Source: Aequorivita sp. | Lineage (GTDB): Bacteria > Bacteroidota > Bacteroidia > Flavobacteriales > Flavobacteriaceae | DNA: 34,420 nt | NCBI GenBank assembly: GCA_002715485.1 | Contig: PAZL01000055.1 | Span: 1 to 34,420, forward strand | Direction of reading: 5' to 3' | Shown: positions 7,681 to 15,213 of the stretch, piece after piece | How positions within the stretch are numbered: position 1 is the stretch's first letter | Layout: each line of letters starts with the position of its first letter | The notes under the pieces: model-generated | What the model was told of the DNA's origin: nothing | The model's input: the letters and a program-made list of their open reading frames with translations, nothing else | Databases searched by the model: none | Made by a program: the position numbers and the translations under genes

Positions 7681-8700
7681 TTAAATATTTCTGATTTTCT
7701 TTTCCCACTTCCACGCGGATTCAAGAGCGTCTTCCATCGTTTTTTCAGCTTTCCATCCCAATACTTTATTTGCCTTTTGGGTATCTGCATAAACGGCTAT
7801 AACGTCTCCCGGTCTTCGATCCACAATTTTATAATTCAGTTTTTCGCCCGTTGTTTTTTCAAAAGAATTTACAACTTCCAAAACTGAGCTTCCTCTGCCC
7901 GTTCCAAGATTGAAAACCTCAAACTGGGTTTCATTTTTTTTAGAAAGCAAACGCTGCAGGGAAATAACGTGCGCCTTTGCCAAATCTACCACGTGGATGT
8001 AATCACGTACACAGCTACCGTCTTCAGTGGGGTAATCATTGCCAAATACTGAAAGTTGCTCCCGAACTCCGGCAGCGGTTTGCGTAATAAATGGAACCAA
8101 ATTCTGTGGCACTCCTGCGGGCAACTCGCCAATTTCTGCCGTTTCGTGCGCCCCAATAGGATTAAAATACCGCAACGCAATCGATTTTAAAGCCGAAATA
8201 GAACACGTATCCTTTAATATTTCCTCACTTATTTGTTTGGTATTTCCGTAAGGTGAAGTAGCGGGCTTAACAGGGGCATTTTCCGTAATAGGAAGGGTAT
8301 CCGGTTCGCCATATACGGTACACGATGAACTGAAGATGAAGTTTTCAATTCCGTAAGCATTGCATTCTTGAAGTAGATAAATAAGCGTATTCAGATTGTT
8401 TTCGTAATAAAGCAATGGGTTTTGAACGCTTTCGCCCACAGCTTTGCTAGCGGCAAAATGGATAATTCCTTCAATATCTTGATTTCTTTTGAAATAATCT
8501 GCAACATCGGCTTTTAAGCGAAGATCGAGCCGTTCAAAAGTTGGGGCTGTTTTAGTAATATTTGTAATTCCTTCCAAAACATCTAAAGATGAGTTTGAGA
8601 GATTATCGATAATTAAAACTTGATAACCTGAATTTTGAAGTTCAACAACGGTGTGGGACCCTATATAGCCCAAACCGCCAGTAACGAGTATTTTTTTCAT
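7681..8700 (-). CDS. galE: UDP-glucose 4-epimerase
   Basis: GalE interconverts UDP-glucose and UDP-galactose (or the N-acetyl forms) with bound NAD. The 339-residue product is an extended short-chain dehydrogenase with the dinucleotide motif GGLGYIG (8-14), FSSSCTVYG (123-131) and the catalytic pair Tyr151/Lys155 in SPYGNTKQ. GRGSSVLEVV and RRPGDV are the usual C-terminal sugar-nucleotide segments. Its start overlaps the stop of the upstream aminotransferase by one base (TAATG at 8698-8702), so the two are co-translated. With that partner and waaA nearby, a role in surface polysaccharide or LPS sugar supply is likely. Confidence 0.95.
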   Translation of the reverse strand: MKKILVTGGLGYIGSHTVVELQNSGYQVLIIDNLSNSSLDVLEGITNITKTAPTFERLDLRLKADVADYFKRNQDIEGIIHFAASKAVGESVQNPLLYYENNLNTLIYLLQECNAYGIENFIFSSSCTVYGEPDTLPITENAPVKPATSPYGNTKQISEEILKDTCSISALKSIALRYFNPIGAHETAEIGELPAGVPQNLVPFITQTAAGVREQLSVFGNDYPTEDGSCVRDYIHVVDLAKAHVISLQRLLSKKNETQFEVFNLGTGRGSSVLEVVNSFEKTTGEKLNYKIVDRRPGDVIAVYADTQKANKVLGWKAEKTMEDALESAWKWEKKIRNI

Positions 8701-9857
8701 TATTTGGTAACGAAATTTATAACAGTTTCTGTAATATACTTAATTTGATCATCATCAAGTTCAGTGTGCATGGGCAGTGAAATTACTTCTTTTACCAATT
8801 GATTGGTAACTGCAAAATCTTCTTCTTTATAGCGCTCATCTTTATAAGCCTTCTGAAGATGCAGCGGAATGGGGTAATACACCCCGCACGGAATTCCTTT
8901 TTCGTTTAAATGGTTAACCAACGCATCTCGATCTGCATTTAATATTTTTAAAGTGTATTGGTGAAAAACGTGGCAATCGCATACATCGCAGATAGTTTGA
9001 GTGTTGTCACAAAAACCGGTGGGTGTAATTATATTTTCAATTCCAGCAAAAGCTTCATTATATTTTCTTGCTGCATTTCTTCGTGCTGCATTATATTCAT
9101 CCAAATGTGGCAATTTTGCACGAAGCACAGCTGCTTGGATGGAATCCAATCTACTGTTAACACCAATCACATCGTGATGGTAACGTACGTACATTCCGTG
9201 GTTTACAATCCCTCGAATAATGTGGGCTAGGTCATCATCGTTGGTGAAAATGGCACCACCATCACCATAACATCCTAGATTTTTTGAAGGAAAGAATGAC
9301 GTGGAAGCCACGTGCCCAATAGTTCCTGTTTTTTGTTTAGTACCGTCTTTTGAGGTATAATCTGCGCCAATGCCCTGGGCGTTGTCTTCAATTACATATA
9401 AGTCATGTTCTTTGGCGATGGCCATAATTTCGTCCATATTAGCCGCAAGGCCAAAAAGATGGACTGGTACTATCGCTCTGGTTTTTGGGGTAATTGCTTT
9501 TTTTATGGCTTCTACATCGATATTAAAATTTATAGGGTCCACATCTACCAAAACAGGAGTTAATTGCAAAAGTGCAATAACCTCAACGGTGGCAGCAAAA
9601 GTGAAATCGGCTGTAATTACTTCATCGCCGGGTTTTAAACCAAGTCCCATCATTGCAATTTGCAAAGCGTCTGTTCCGTTCGCGCAAGGAATTACGTGCT
9701 TTACACCTAAATAATCCTCTAGTTCCTTTTGAAATTCATGAACTTCGGGGCCATTTACAAATGCAGTGGTTTCTATTACATTCATTATGGAACTGTCCAC
9801 ACGTTCCTTTATATTTTCATACTGACCTTTTAGGTCAACCATTTGTATTTTCTTCAT
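8700..9857 (-). CDS. DegT/DnrJ/EryC1/StrS family sugar-nucleotide aminotransferase
   Basis: A 385-residue PLP enzyme that aminates keto-sugar nucleotides for surface glycans. Family motifs are PCANGTDALQIA (57-68), ITADFTFAAT (81-90), the PLP aspartate in VIEDNAQG (Asp158, Gln161) and the Schiff-base Lys192 in FFPSKNLGCYGDGG. VFHQYTL and CGVYYPIPLH are the usual C-terminal substrate segments; overall it is closest to the WbpE-like branch. Unusual is a short Cys-rich insert just before the HVFHQYTL strand, CDNTQTICDVCDC, with four cysteines. The gene is first in a two-gene operon with galE and diverges from waaA across about 150 bases. The exact sugar cannot be told. Confidence 0.9.
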   Translation of the reverse strand: MKKIQMVDLKGQYENIKERVDSSIMNVIETTAFVNGPEVHEFQKELEDYLGVKHVIPCANGTDALQIAMMGLGLKPGDEVITADFTFAATVEVIALLQLTPVLVDVDPINFNIDVEAIKKAITPKTRAIVPVHLFGLAANMDEIMAIAKEHDLYVIEDNAQGIGADYTSKDGTKQKTGTIGHVASTSFFPSKNLGCYGDGGAIFTNDDDLAHIIRGIVNHGMYVRYHHDVIGVNSRLDSIQAAVLRAKLPHLDEYNAARRNAARKYNEAFAGIENIITPTGFCDNTQTICDVCDCHVFHQYTLKILNADRDALVNHLNEKGIPCGVYYPIPLHLQKAYKDERYKEEDFAVTNQLVKEVISLPMHTELDDDQIKYITETVINFVTK

Positions 9858-9986
9858 ATTTCAGAAATGATATTGAATTCGGTAAAATTACGAAAATGAT
9901 ATTTGATATCTGGGAATTCGGCATTATGGATTCACACTAAAAGGATAATTATGTTTTAGCGTTTAAAGGTTTGAAGTTTGGTGCTA

Positions 9987-9994
9987 TAATTTTG
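9987..9994 (+). promoter_or_regulatory. Putative -7 element for waaA
   Basis: TAATTTTG fits the Bacteroidota -7 consensus TAnnTTTG. It ends 15 bases before the ATG at 10010 and lies downstream of the alternative TTG start at 9971, so it favours the ATG. The -33 side is weak (a TTTG with only about 13 bases of spacing), so this is tentative. Confidence 0.5.
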
Positions 9995-10009
9995 GTATTT
10001 TTACACGCA

Positions 10010-11254
10010 ATGCACACCATCTACAATTTATTGATTCATTTTGTATCCTTTGGGTTGAGGATTGTGGCTCTTTTCAGCAAAAAGATGAAACTTTTTGTAA
10101 ACGGCAGGAGAAACGTGTATGAAACTCTTCAGCAAAAAATCTCCACTACCGACAAAACCATTTGGTTTCATTGCGCTTCTTTAGGAGAGTTTGAACAGGG
10201 GGTTCCCATCATGGAAGCGATTAAAAATCTTAAACCTGACCATAAGATTGTAGTGAGTTTTTTTTCACCTTCGGGATATGAAATAAAGAAAAACACACCT
10301 TTGGCAGATGCAGTGGTGTATCTTCCAATGGATACGCCGTCCAATGCAAAAAAGTTTATTTCTGCGGTTCATCCATCGTTTACCTTTTTTGTGAAATATG
10401 AGTTTTGGCCCAATTATCTTTTCGAGCTTCAAAAAAGAACCGTACCTACACTATTGATTTCAGGCGTTTTTCGGGGTGATCAAATTTTTTTCAAAAGCTA
10501 TGGCGGGTTTATGAAAAGAGCGCTCAAAAGCTTTGATCACTTCTTTTTACAGGAAGAAAATTCTGAAGAGCTTTTAAAAAGTATTGGTTTTACCAACACT
10601 ACTGTAAGTGGCGACACACGTTTTGACAGGGTTTCGCATCAAATTGAAATGGATAATACCTTAAAGTTTGCTGAAGAATTTAAGGGAAATTCACTTTGTA
10701 TTGTCTGCGGAAGTACTTGGCCAGAAGATGAAGCTGTTCTTTTGGATTACATAAACTCATCTCCCGAAAACGTAAAATTTATCATTGCTCCCCATAAAAT
10801 AGAAGCAGATAAAATCGAGGATTTCACTAAAAGGATTGTCAAAAAAACAGTGCTTCATTCCAAAATAGACGAAGTAAATATATCAGATTATTCTGTTTTG
10901 ATAATTGACTGCATAGGTTTGCTGAGCAAATTATACAGCTATGCAGACATAGCGTATGTTGGCGGGGCGATGGGCAAAACGGGACTTCACAATATTCTGG
11001 AACCTGCCACTTTTGGGGTGCCCATAGTTATAGGAAAGAATTTTCAAGAATTCCCTGAGGCGAAAAGACTTCGGGATTTAGCGGGTTTGTTTTCAATTTC
11101 AAACGCCGCGGAATGTACCGAAATTCTTAACAAATTAATTCTAAATGATTCGCTTCGAAATAAAACAGGGATGATTGCTGGGCATTTCATCAATAAAAAT
11201 ACGGGAGCCACACAGAAAATAATTGATTACTTCAAAACAGATCCAAAAAAATAA
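10010..11254 (+). CDS. waaA: 3-deoxy-D-manno-octulosonic acid (Kdo) transferase
   Basis: WaaA transfers Kdo from CMP-Kdo to lipid A precursors at the inner membrane. The 414-residue product begins with a hydrophobic anchoring helix (MHTIYNLLIHFVSFGLRIVA), then a GT-B glycosyltransferase fold. The catalytic glutamate is Glu60 in WFHCASLGEFEQG. The nucleotide side shows IVCGSTWPEDE, PHKIE and VGGAMGKTGLHNILEPA near the C-terminus. The frame is open to a TTG at 9971, but that codon lies upstream of the likely promoter, and MHTIYNL matches the usual family start, so the ATG at 10010 was chosen. The neighbouring galE/aminotransferase operon runs the other way. Confidence 0.95.
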   Translation: MHTIYNLLIHFVSFGLRIVALFSKKMKLFVNGRRNVYETLQQKISTTDKTIWFHCASLGEFEQGVPIMEAIKNLKPDHKIVVSFFSPSGYEIKKNTPLADAVVYLPMDTPSNAKKFISAVHPSFTFFVKYEFWPNYLFELQKRTVPTLLISGVFRGDQIFFKSYGGFMKRALKSFDHFFLQEENSEELLKSIGFTNTTVSGDTRFDRVSHQIEMDNTLKFAEEFKGNSLCIVCGSTWPEDEAVLLDYINSSPENVKFIIAPHKIEADKIEDFTKRIVKKTVLHSKIDEVNISDYSVLIIDCIGLLSKLYSYADIAYVGGAMGKTGLHNILEPATFGVPIVIGKNFQEFPEAKRLRDLAGLFSISNAAECTEILNKLILNDSLRNKTGMIAGHFINKNTGATQKIIDYFKTDPKK

Positions 11255-11364
11255 AAACTCTTTTTTTTGGCAAAATCAGTTCATTTTTGAAATACATTTT
11301 ATTGAATTAATAATATTTTCACAATTTTTAGTATATAATTATACATTTCAAGAATTTTAAAAGC

Positions 11365-11372
11365 TAGATTTG
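11365..11372 (+). promoter_or_regulatory. Putative -7 element for the lipoprotein cluster
   Basis: TAGATTTG matches TAnnTTTG exactly and lies 26 bases before the first lipoprotein ATG at 11399. No convincing -33 TTG is found at the usual distance. Confidence 0.45.
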
Positions 11373-11398
11373 TTTTAACATTTAAAAACAATCTAATT

Positions 11399-11620
11399 AT
11401 GAGAAAACTGTTTATTGCATTAGCGCTAGTTTCATTAGCCTTTGGTTCATGCCGGGAGAAAAAGACTGAAACCAAAGAAGTAATCCGAGAGGTAGAAGTT
11501 GAAGTAGAGCCAGAAACCCAAGAAAATGAGGGAATTCTTGAAAGGACCGCAAAAGAGGTGGATAAAGAGGTAAATGAAGAAATTGACAAGAAAATTGAGG
11601 ACATCGGTAATGATGATTAA
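11399..11620 (+). CDS. Small acidic lipoprotein 1 (SCR lipobox)
   Basis: A 73-residue protein with a short lipoprotein signal peptide (MRKLFIALALVSLAFGSC, lipid-modified Cys18) followed by Arg-Glu-Lys-Lys and a highly charged tail dominated by Glu, Lys and Val (EVIREVEVEVEPE). The tail lacks hydrophobic core residues and probably forms a helix or stays disordered. I know no family name. It is the first of three in tandem; the next starts 25 bases after its stop. All copies share a lipobox that ends Ser-Cys-Arg-(Glu/Asp), so they are paralogues with diverged tails. Confidence 0.75.
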   Translation: MRKLFIALALVSLAFGSCREKKTETKEVIREVEVEVEPETQENEGILERTAKEVDKEVNEEIDKKIEDIGNDD

Positions 11621-11645
11621 ATCGAATTAACTAAAACCAAATATT

Positions 11646-11897
11646 ATGAAAAAGCTAATATTAAGTCTCGCACTGGTAGTTGCATTTGGCACAAGTTTTA
11701 TTTCTTGCCGTGAAAATAAAAAAGCCGACGATGTTGAAGATGTAGTTGATGATGTTAATGATGCTATGGAAGATGCAGAAGATGAAGTTAAAGATATGAC
11801 AGACGATGATGCTACAGATCCCGTAGAAAATACTATTCAAGAAGGTGTAAACGAAATTCAAGAAAATACCGGTACCGGTGGAACAGATGATATTTAA
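11646..11897 (+). CDS. Small acidic lipoprotein 2 (SCR lipobox)
   Basis: An 83-residue lipoprotein: signal MKKLILSLALVVAFGTSFISC with lipid-modified Cys21, then Arg-Glu-Asn-Lys-Lys. The mature tail is extremely acidic and repetitive (DDVEDVVDDVNDAMEDAEDE), with Ala/Val/Met every three or four residues, which suggests an amphipathic helix or a metal/cation-binding tail. Its leader (GAATTAACT-like, then AAAACCAAATATT) resembles the leader of the next gene, in keeping with tandem duplication. No function is known to me. Confidence 0.78.
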   Translation: MKKLILSLALVVAFGTSFISCRENKKADDVEDVVDDVNDAMEDAEDEVKDMTDDDATDPVENTIQEGVNEIQENTGTGGTDDI

Positions 11898-11942
11898 ACA
11901 AAATCTTTAAAACAGCCTAATTAACTTTTAAAATCAACAATT

Positions 11943-12194
11943 ATGAAAAAAGTAGCATTATTTATTTTAAGTGCAGCATTTATTTCTGCAAGTTTCACTT
12001 CTTGTCGTGAAAACAAAGAAGAAGTAACCGAAGAAGAAGCAATCATCCAGGAAATGCAGGATGAAGGCGCCGATGTAAAAATCAAAGAAGACGGTGGGGA
12101 CACTAAAATTAAAATGGAAACCGACGAAAAAGAAGTAAAAATTAAAAAAGATGAAGATGGGGATACTAAAATAAAAGTTGACGAAAATAATTAA
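11943..12194 (+). CDS. Small lipoprotein 3 with internal 20-residue repeat
   Basis: An 83-residue lipoprotein with signal MKKVALFILSAAFISASFTSC (Cys21), then Arg-Glu-Asn-Lys. Its tail differs from its neighbours: after an acidic segment it holds two copies of a unit of about 20 residues, each beginning VKIK and containing DTKIK (VKIKEDGGDTKIKMETDEKE, then VKIKKDEDGDTKIK). The alternating Lys/Ile pattern suggests beta-strands rather than a helix. A terminator follows 18 bases after the stop, so the tandem trio ends here. Confidence 0.78.
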   Translation: MKKVALFILSAAFISASFTSCRENKEEVTEEEAIIQEMQDEGADVKIKEDGGDTKIKMETDEKEVKIKKDEDGDTKIKVDENN

Positions 12195-12212
12195 GCCCCA
12201 ACTTTAAAAATA

Positions 12213-12242
12213 AAAAAACCGACTGTTTCAGTCGGTTTTTTT
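12213..12242. terminator. Bidirectional terminator overlapping the end of the repressor gene
   Basis: Stem CCGACTG (12219-12225) and CAGTCGG (12229-12235) with a TTT loop, an A-run on the left and a T-run on the right. It ends the lipoprotein transcript. On the minus strand it also covers the last codons and stop (12228-12230) of the convergent repressor gene. Confidence 0.88.
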
Positions 12243-13010
12243 ATTTACAGTATCTCTCATTTGAGTTTTAAGCTCTTCCATAGATTGTTGAAGCTGACGG
12301 AGCAAATTACTTTCGGAGGGTTCATCAACCCCAAACGTTAATTTGCTATTAACCATCCAAAGCTCTTGAATATCTTTAACTTTCACATCTATTGGCAAAT
12401 ATTCTGTATTCAACGAAATGAGCCGAATACTCTGTGGGTTATTAGGAATTTTCTGAAGCTTTTTCACTAAAACTGAATCCCTCAAAACTACTATATAAAT
12501 TTTACTGTCCGTTGCTTCAAGTATGCTTGGCACCGCACGCCCTAAAACCCATTCATTCGGTTTAATATTTGGCAGCATACTGTCCCCCTCTACTTGAAAG
12601 CCGCGATAAGATGCGTTTCTATATTCAGGTAAAGGAATATTGAAAGCTGGTAAGGTTTGGTACCAACCCGTATCATGAATATTGTTTGGATAACCAGCCG
12701 CAGCTTTCTGGTTTACAAGAAGAATACTGTCATTACCGGTGGTGTCAATAGTTAAAACTTTCGGACTTACGCCACCACGCGAAGTATCTATATGCTTTTC
12801 AAAACTTTTGCCATAAATCCATAAGGGATTGATATTAAATTGGGACATAAGTTCCATAATAACCTTTCCCGTTATTTTGGTCTTGCCTCTTTCAATATCA
12901 GCTGTAGTGGCACCAATATCTAATACTTCAGCAAATGATTGCTGAGTATAATTGAGTTCTTCACGCAGTTTTTTAAAACGTTGCGCTTCAATAGGTAGCT
13001 GTGTTTTCAT
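12228..13010 (-). CDS. LexA-like repressor: HTH domain plus S24 self-cleaving peptidase
   Basis: A 260-residue regulator. An N-terminal XRE-type helix-turn-helix (about 8-65, with RFKKLREELNYTQQSFAEVL) is joined to a C-terminal S24/LexA-like domain. The features needed for self-cleavage are all present: the Ala105-Gly106 bond in KAAAGY, Ser144 in VEGDSMLPNI, and a lysine at 183/184 in VLVKKLQK, with LexA-like spacing. A short helical tail ends the protein. The frame is open to 13247, but those 79 extra codons run through the operator region and into the divergent gene, so the ATG at 13008-13010 is the start. It is divergent from the radical SAM/TIGR03915 pair, and the gap holds repeated TCCAAA/TTTGGA dyads, so it probably represses itself and that pair until DNA damage. 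No RecA-dependence is proven here. Confidence 0.88.
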   Translation of the reverse strand: MKTQLPIEAQRFKKLREELNYTQQSFAEVLDIGATTADIERGKTKITGKVIMELMSQFNINPLWIYGKSFEKHIDTSRGGVSPKVLTIDTTGNDSILLVNQKAAAGYPNNIHDTGWYQTLPAFNIPLPEYRNASYRGFQVEGDSMLPNIKPNEWVLGRAVPSILEATDSKIYIVVLRDSVLVKKLQKIPNNPQSIRLISLNTEYLPIDVKVKDIQELWMVNSKLTFGVDEPSESNLLRQLQQSMEELKTQMRDTVNKKTD

Positions 13011-13075
13011 ATCCAAATATATAATTTTTTGGAAAATATCCAAATATTTTTTTGGATTATATCCATAAAGTGTGG
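13010..13075. promoter_or_regulatory. Cluster of TCCAAA/TTTGGA operator dyads
   Basis: Two identical 11-mers TATCCAAATAT at 13010-13020 and 13037-13047 are 27 bases apart. Each is followed by an inverted half: TCCAAA (13012-13017) with TTTGGA (13028-13033), and ATCCAAA (13038-13044) with TTTGGAT (13051-13057). A weaker third dyad, TCCA...TGGA, follows at 13062-13075. They cover the putative repressor promoter and end shortly before the divergent gene's -7 element, as expected for repressor binding sites. Confidence 0.7.
13014..13021 (-). promoter_or_regulatory. Putative -7 element of the repressor gene
   Basis: Read on the minus strand this is TATATTTG, an exact TAnnTTTG match. It overlaps the first operator repeat and lies only three bases before the ATG, so a transcript from it would be nearly leaderless. 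An overlap of operator and promoter would explain autorepression. It could instead be just the operator sequence. Confidence 0.4.
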
Positions 13076-13085
13076 AATATTTCCT

Positions 13086-13093
13086 TATTTTTG
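13086..13093 (+). promoter_or_regulatory. Putative -7 element of the radical SAM operon
   Basis: TATTTTTG matches TAnnTTTG and ends 20 bases before the ATG at 13114. It lies 11 bases to the right of the last operator dyad, so a bound repressor would block polymerase access upstream of it. No standard -33 TTG at the usual spacing is seen. Confidence 0.5.
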
Positions 13094-13113
13094 GCAATAC
13101 TCCAAATTTTGCT

Positions 13114-14397
13114 ATGGATTTTAATCGAATTAACGAAAAACTAAGCATTTTAGCCGATGCCGCAAAATATGATGTTTCCTGTTCCTCAAGCGGAAGTAAA
13201 AGACAGAATAAAAGCAATGGACTTGGCAATAGTAGCGGTATGGGCATCTGCCATAGTTATACTGAAGATGGTAGATGTGTTTCGTTATTAAAAATTTTAC
13301 TTACCAATCATTGCATTTTTGATTGCGCTTACTGCGTTACGCGAAAAAGCAATGATATAAAGCGTGCCGCTTTTAAAGTACAAGAAGTTGTGGACTTAAC
13401 AATAAATTTTTACAGACGAAATTACATTGAGGGCCTTTTTTTGAGCAGCGGAATTTTCAAAAATGCAGATTATACAATGGAACGCTTGATAGCCGTGGCA
13501 AAAAAGTTGCGTGAGGAAGAATATTTCAATGGATACATTCACCTAAAATCCATTCCAGGTGCAAGTGATGAATTAATGCGGGAAGCTGGCCTATATGCAG
13601 ATCGTCTTTCCGTAAATATTGAAATTCCCACAGAAAAAGGTTTGAAATTACTAGCACCGGACAAAAACAGAAAAGATTTTATAAAACCTATGGAAAAGGT
13701 GAAGAATGAAATCATTCAATATAAAAATGAAAAAAGCCTCTTAAAAAAAGTTCCGCTCTATGCCCCGGCGGGGCAAAGCACCCAAATGATTGTAGGCGCC
13801 AGTGGGGAAAGCGACGCTGAAATAATGTACACTTCCGCCTTTTTTTATAAATCATTTAATCTTAAAAGGGTTTATTACTCCGGCTACGTTCCCATAAGCC
13901 ATGACAATCGCTTACCTTCCATCGGCACTGCGGTTCCGCTTTTACGTGAAAATAGACTTTACCAAACAGATTGGCTCCTTCGGTTTTATGGTTTTGATGT
14001 TCGCGAATTGCTTAATACGGAGCACCCTAACTTAGAATCAGACATTGATCCAAAACTAAGCTGGGCCCTCCGAAATTTAGACCAATTTCCTGTAAATATA
14101 AATAAGGCAGATATGCGAATGCTACTTCGAGTGCCGGGTTTGGGAGTTAAATCAGTTCATAAAATTATAGCTGCACGCAAGTATCGAAAACTTAACTGGG
14201 AAAATCTTAAATTAATTGGCGCTTCCTTAAATAGGGCAAAATATTTTATAACCTGTGATTCCAGAACTTTTGAAAGAAAAGATAGAACAGCCGCACAATT
14301 AAAAGGATTGATAATAAATGGCTCCAAAAGCAAATTCAGAAATGAATTAAATACTCAGCTAAATTTGTTTGATCATCAAAATTTTCAGCCTACATGA
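13114..14397 (+). CDS. Radical SAM DNA modification/repair protein (TIGR03916 type)
   Basis: A 427-residue radical SAM enzyme. The cluster motif is CIFDCAYC (Cys67, Cys71, Cys74, spacing CX3CX2C), preceded by conserved-looking cysteines 23, 46 and 55 in YDVSCSSSGS and CHSYTEDGRC. The C-terminal part (about 327-372) contains helix-hairpin-helix sequence VNINKADMRMLLRVPGLGVK, a non-specific DNA-binding element. This domain order and the partner gene fit the family named putative DNA modification/repair radical SAM protein. Its reaction is unknown to me. The start at 13114 was chosen over the in-frame 13072 because the latter is upstream of the predicted promoter and MDFNRINEKLSILADAAKYD is the family-like start. 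It overlaps the next gene by four bases. Confidence 0.9.
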   Translation: MDFNRINEKLSILADAAKYDVSCSSSGSKRQNKSNGLGNSSGMGICHSYTEDGRCVSLLKILLTNHCIFDCAYCVTRKSNDIKRAAFKVQEVVDLTINFYRRNYIEGLFLSSGIFKNADYTMERLIAVAKKLREEEYFNGYIHLKSIPGASDELMREAGLYADRLSVNIEIPTEKGLKLLAPDKNRKDFIKPMEKVKNEIIQYKNEKSLLKKVPLYAPAGQSTQMIVGASGESDAEIMYTSAFFYKSFNLKRVYYSGYVPISHDNRLPSIGTAVPLLRENRLYQTDWLLRFYGFDVRELLNTEHPNLESDIDPKLSWALRNLDQFPVNINKADMRMLLRVPGLGVKSVHKIIAARKYRKLNWENLKLIGASLNRAKYFITCDSRTFERKDRTAAQLKGLIINGSKSKFRNELNTQLNLFDHQNFQPT

Positions 14398-15161
14398 ATA
14401 CTATTTTGATTTATGACGGGAGTTTTGACGGGCTTCTTTCTGCTATTTTTAATGTTTTTGAGTTGAGGTTGACAAATGTTTGCATTAAAAGACGAGAATA
14501 CTCCCAACAAAATTTCTTTGATGCTGAAGAAGAGATTATAACGGATACTGAAAAAGCAAAGCGGGTATGGATGGGGCTTTCAAAAAAAATTTCGCAACAA
14601 GAGAGACAAAAAATTTACAAAGTTTTTTTAAGTGAAATCCCAACAATTGAAAATGCTATATTACACTTTATAAAACGCACTTTTTCTTCTGAAGTATCTA
14701 TTGAAAATGATTACAGCGACCCCATTATTCTTGAAATAGACAAGGTTTCAAAAAAGGTAGATCGCAAAAAGCACAGGATGGACGCCTTCGTACGCTTTCG
14801 ATTAACTAACGATGGCATTTATTTTGCGACCATTGAACCAGATTTTAATGTTTTACCCTTAAATTCGGAACATTTTAAAAAAAGATATGCAGACCAAAAA
14901 TGGTTAATTTATGACCTGAAGCGCAAGTATGGTATTTATTACAATCTTCAAAATGTAGCGATAGTTGAACTGGAAATTTCATCAGAAGTGAACAGCTCAA
15001 CAAAGGCTCTTACGTATTTTACTGTTGATGAAATAAATTTTCAGGAACTTTGGCGCATTTACTTTAAAAACAGCAATATACCTTCCCGAAAGAATATGCG
15101 TTTGCATATAAAACATATTCCAAAAAGGTATTGGAAATATTTACCCGAAAAAAGGTTTTGA
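14394..15161 (+). CDS. TIGR03915-type putative DNA repair/metabolism protein, partner of the radical SAM gene
   Basis: A 255-residue cytoplasmic protein starting within the stop of the radical SAM gene (ATGA at 14394-14397), so they are translationally coupled. It begins ILIYDGSFDGLLSAIF. The diagnostic central part has KKHRMDAFVRFRL, EPDFNVLPLNSEHFKKRY and WLIYDLKRKYGIYYN. In other bacteria this family is regularly found beside the TIGR03916 radical SAM protein, and sometimes beside or fused to a uracil-DNA-glycosylase domain. No glycosylase domain follows here, so this copy is the stand-alone form. Catalytic residues are not established; the HRMDAFVRF and PDFNVLP blocks are the best candidates. 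A role in repair of a specific DNA lesion is inferred from context. Confidence 0.88.
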   Translation: MNTILIYDGSFDGLLSAIFNVFELRLTNVCIKRREYSQQNFFDAEEEIITDTEKAKRVWMGLSKKISQQERQKIYKVFLSEIPTIENAILHFIKRTFSSEVSIENDYSDPIILEIDKVSKKVDRKKHRMDAFVRFRLTNDGIYFATIEPDFNVLPLNSEHFKKRYADQKWLIYDLKRKYGIYYNLQNVAIVELEISSEVNSSTKALTYFTVDEINFQELWRIYFKNSNIPSRKNMRLHIKHIPKRYWKYLPEKRF

Positions 15162-15175
15162 ATTAATTTTTTAAT

Positions 15176-15183
15176 TACTTTTG
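15176..15183 (+). promoter_or_regulatory. Putative -7 element for lipoprotein 4
   Basis: TACTTTTG matches TAnnTTTG and lies 30 bases before the ATG at 15214. A TTTG at 15157-15160 precedes it, but with only about 15 bases of spacing. It suggests that the fourth lipoprotein has its own promoter and is not simply co-transcribed with the repair pair. Confidence 0.5.
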
Positions 15184-15213
15184 CGCACTATTAATCACTA
15201 ATCTATTTCAACA

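Noticed and set aside
13011-13247. N-terminal extension of the repressor frame
   Set aside because: It runs through the operator dyads and into the coding start of the divergent radical SAM gene; the HTH domain begins right after the Met at 13010.
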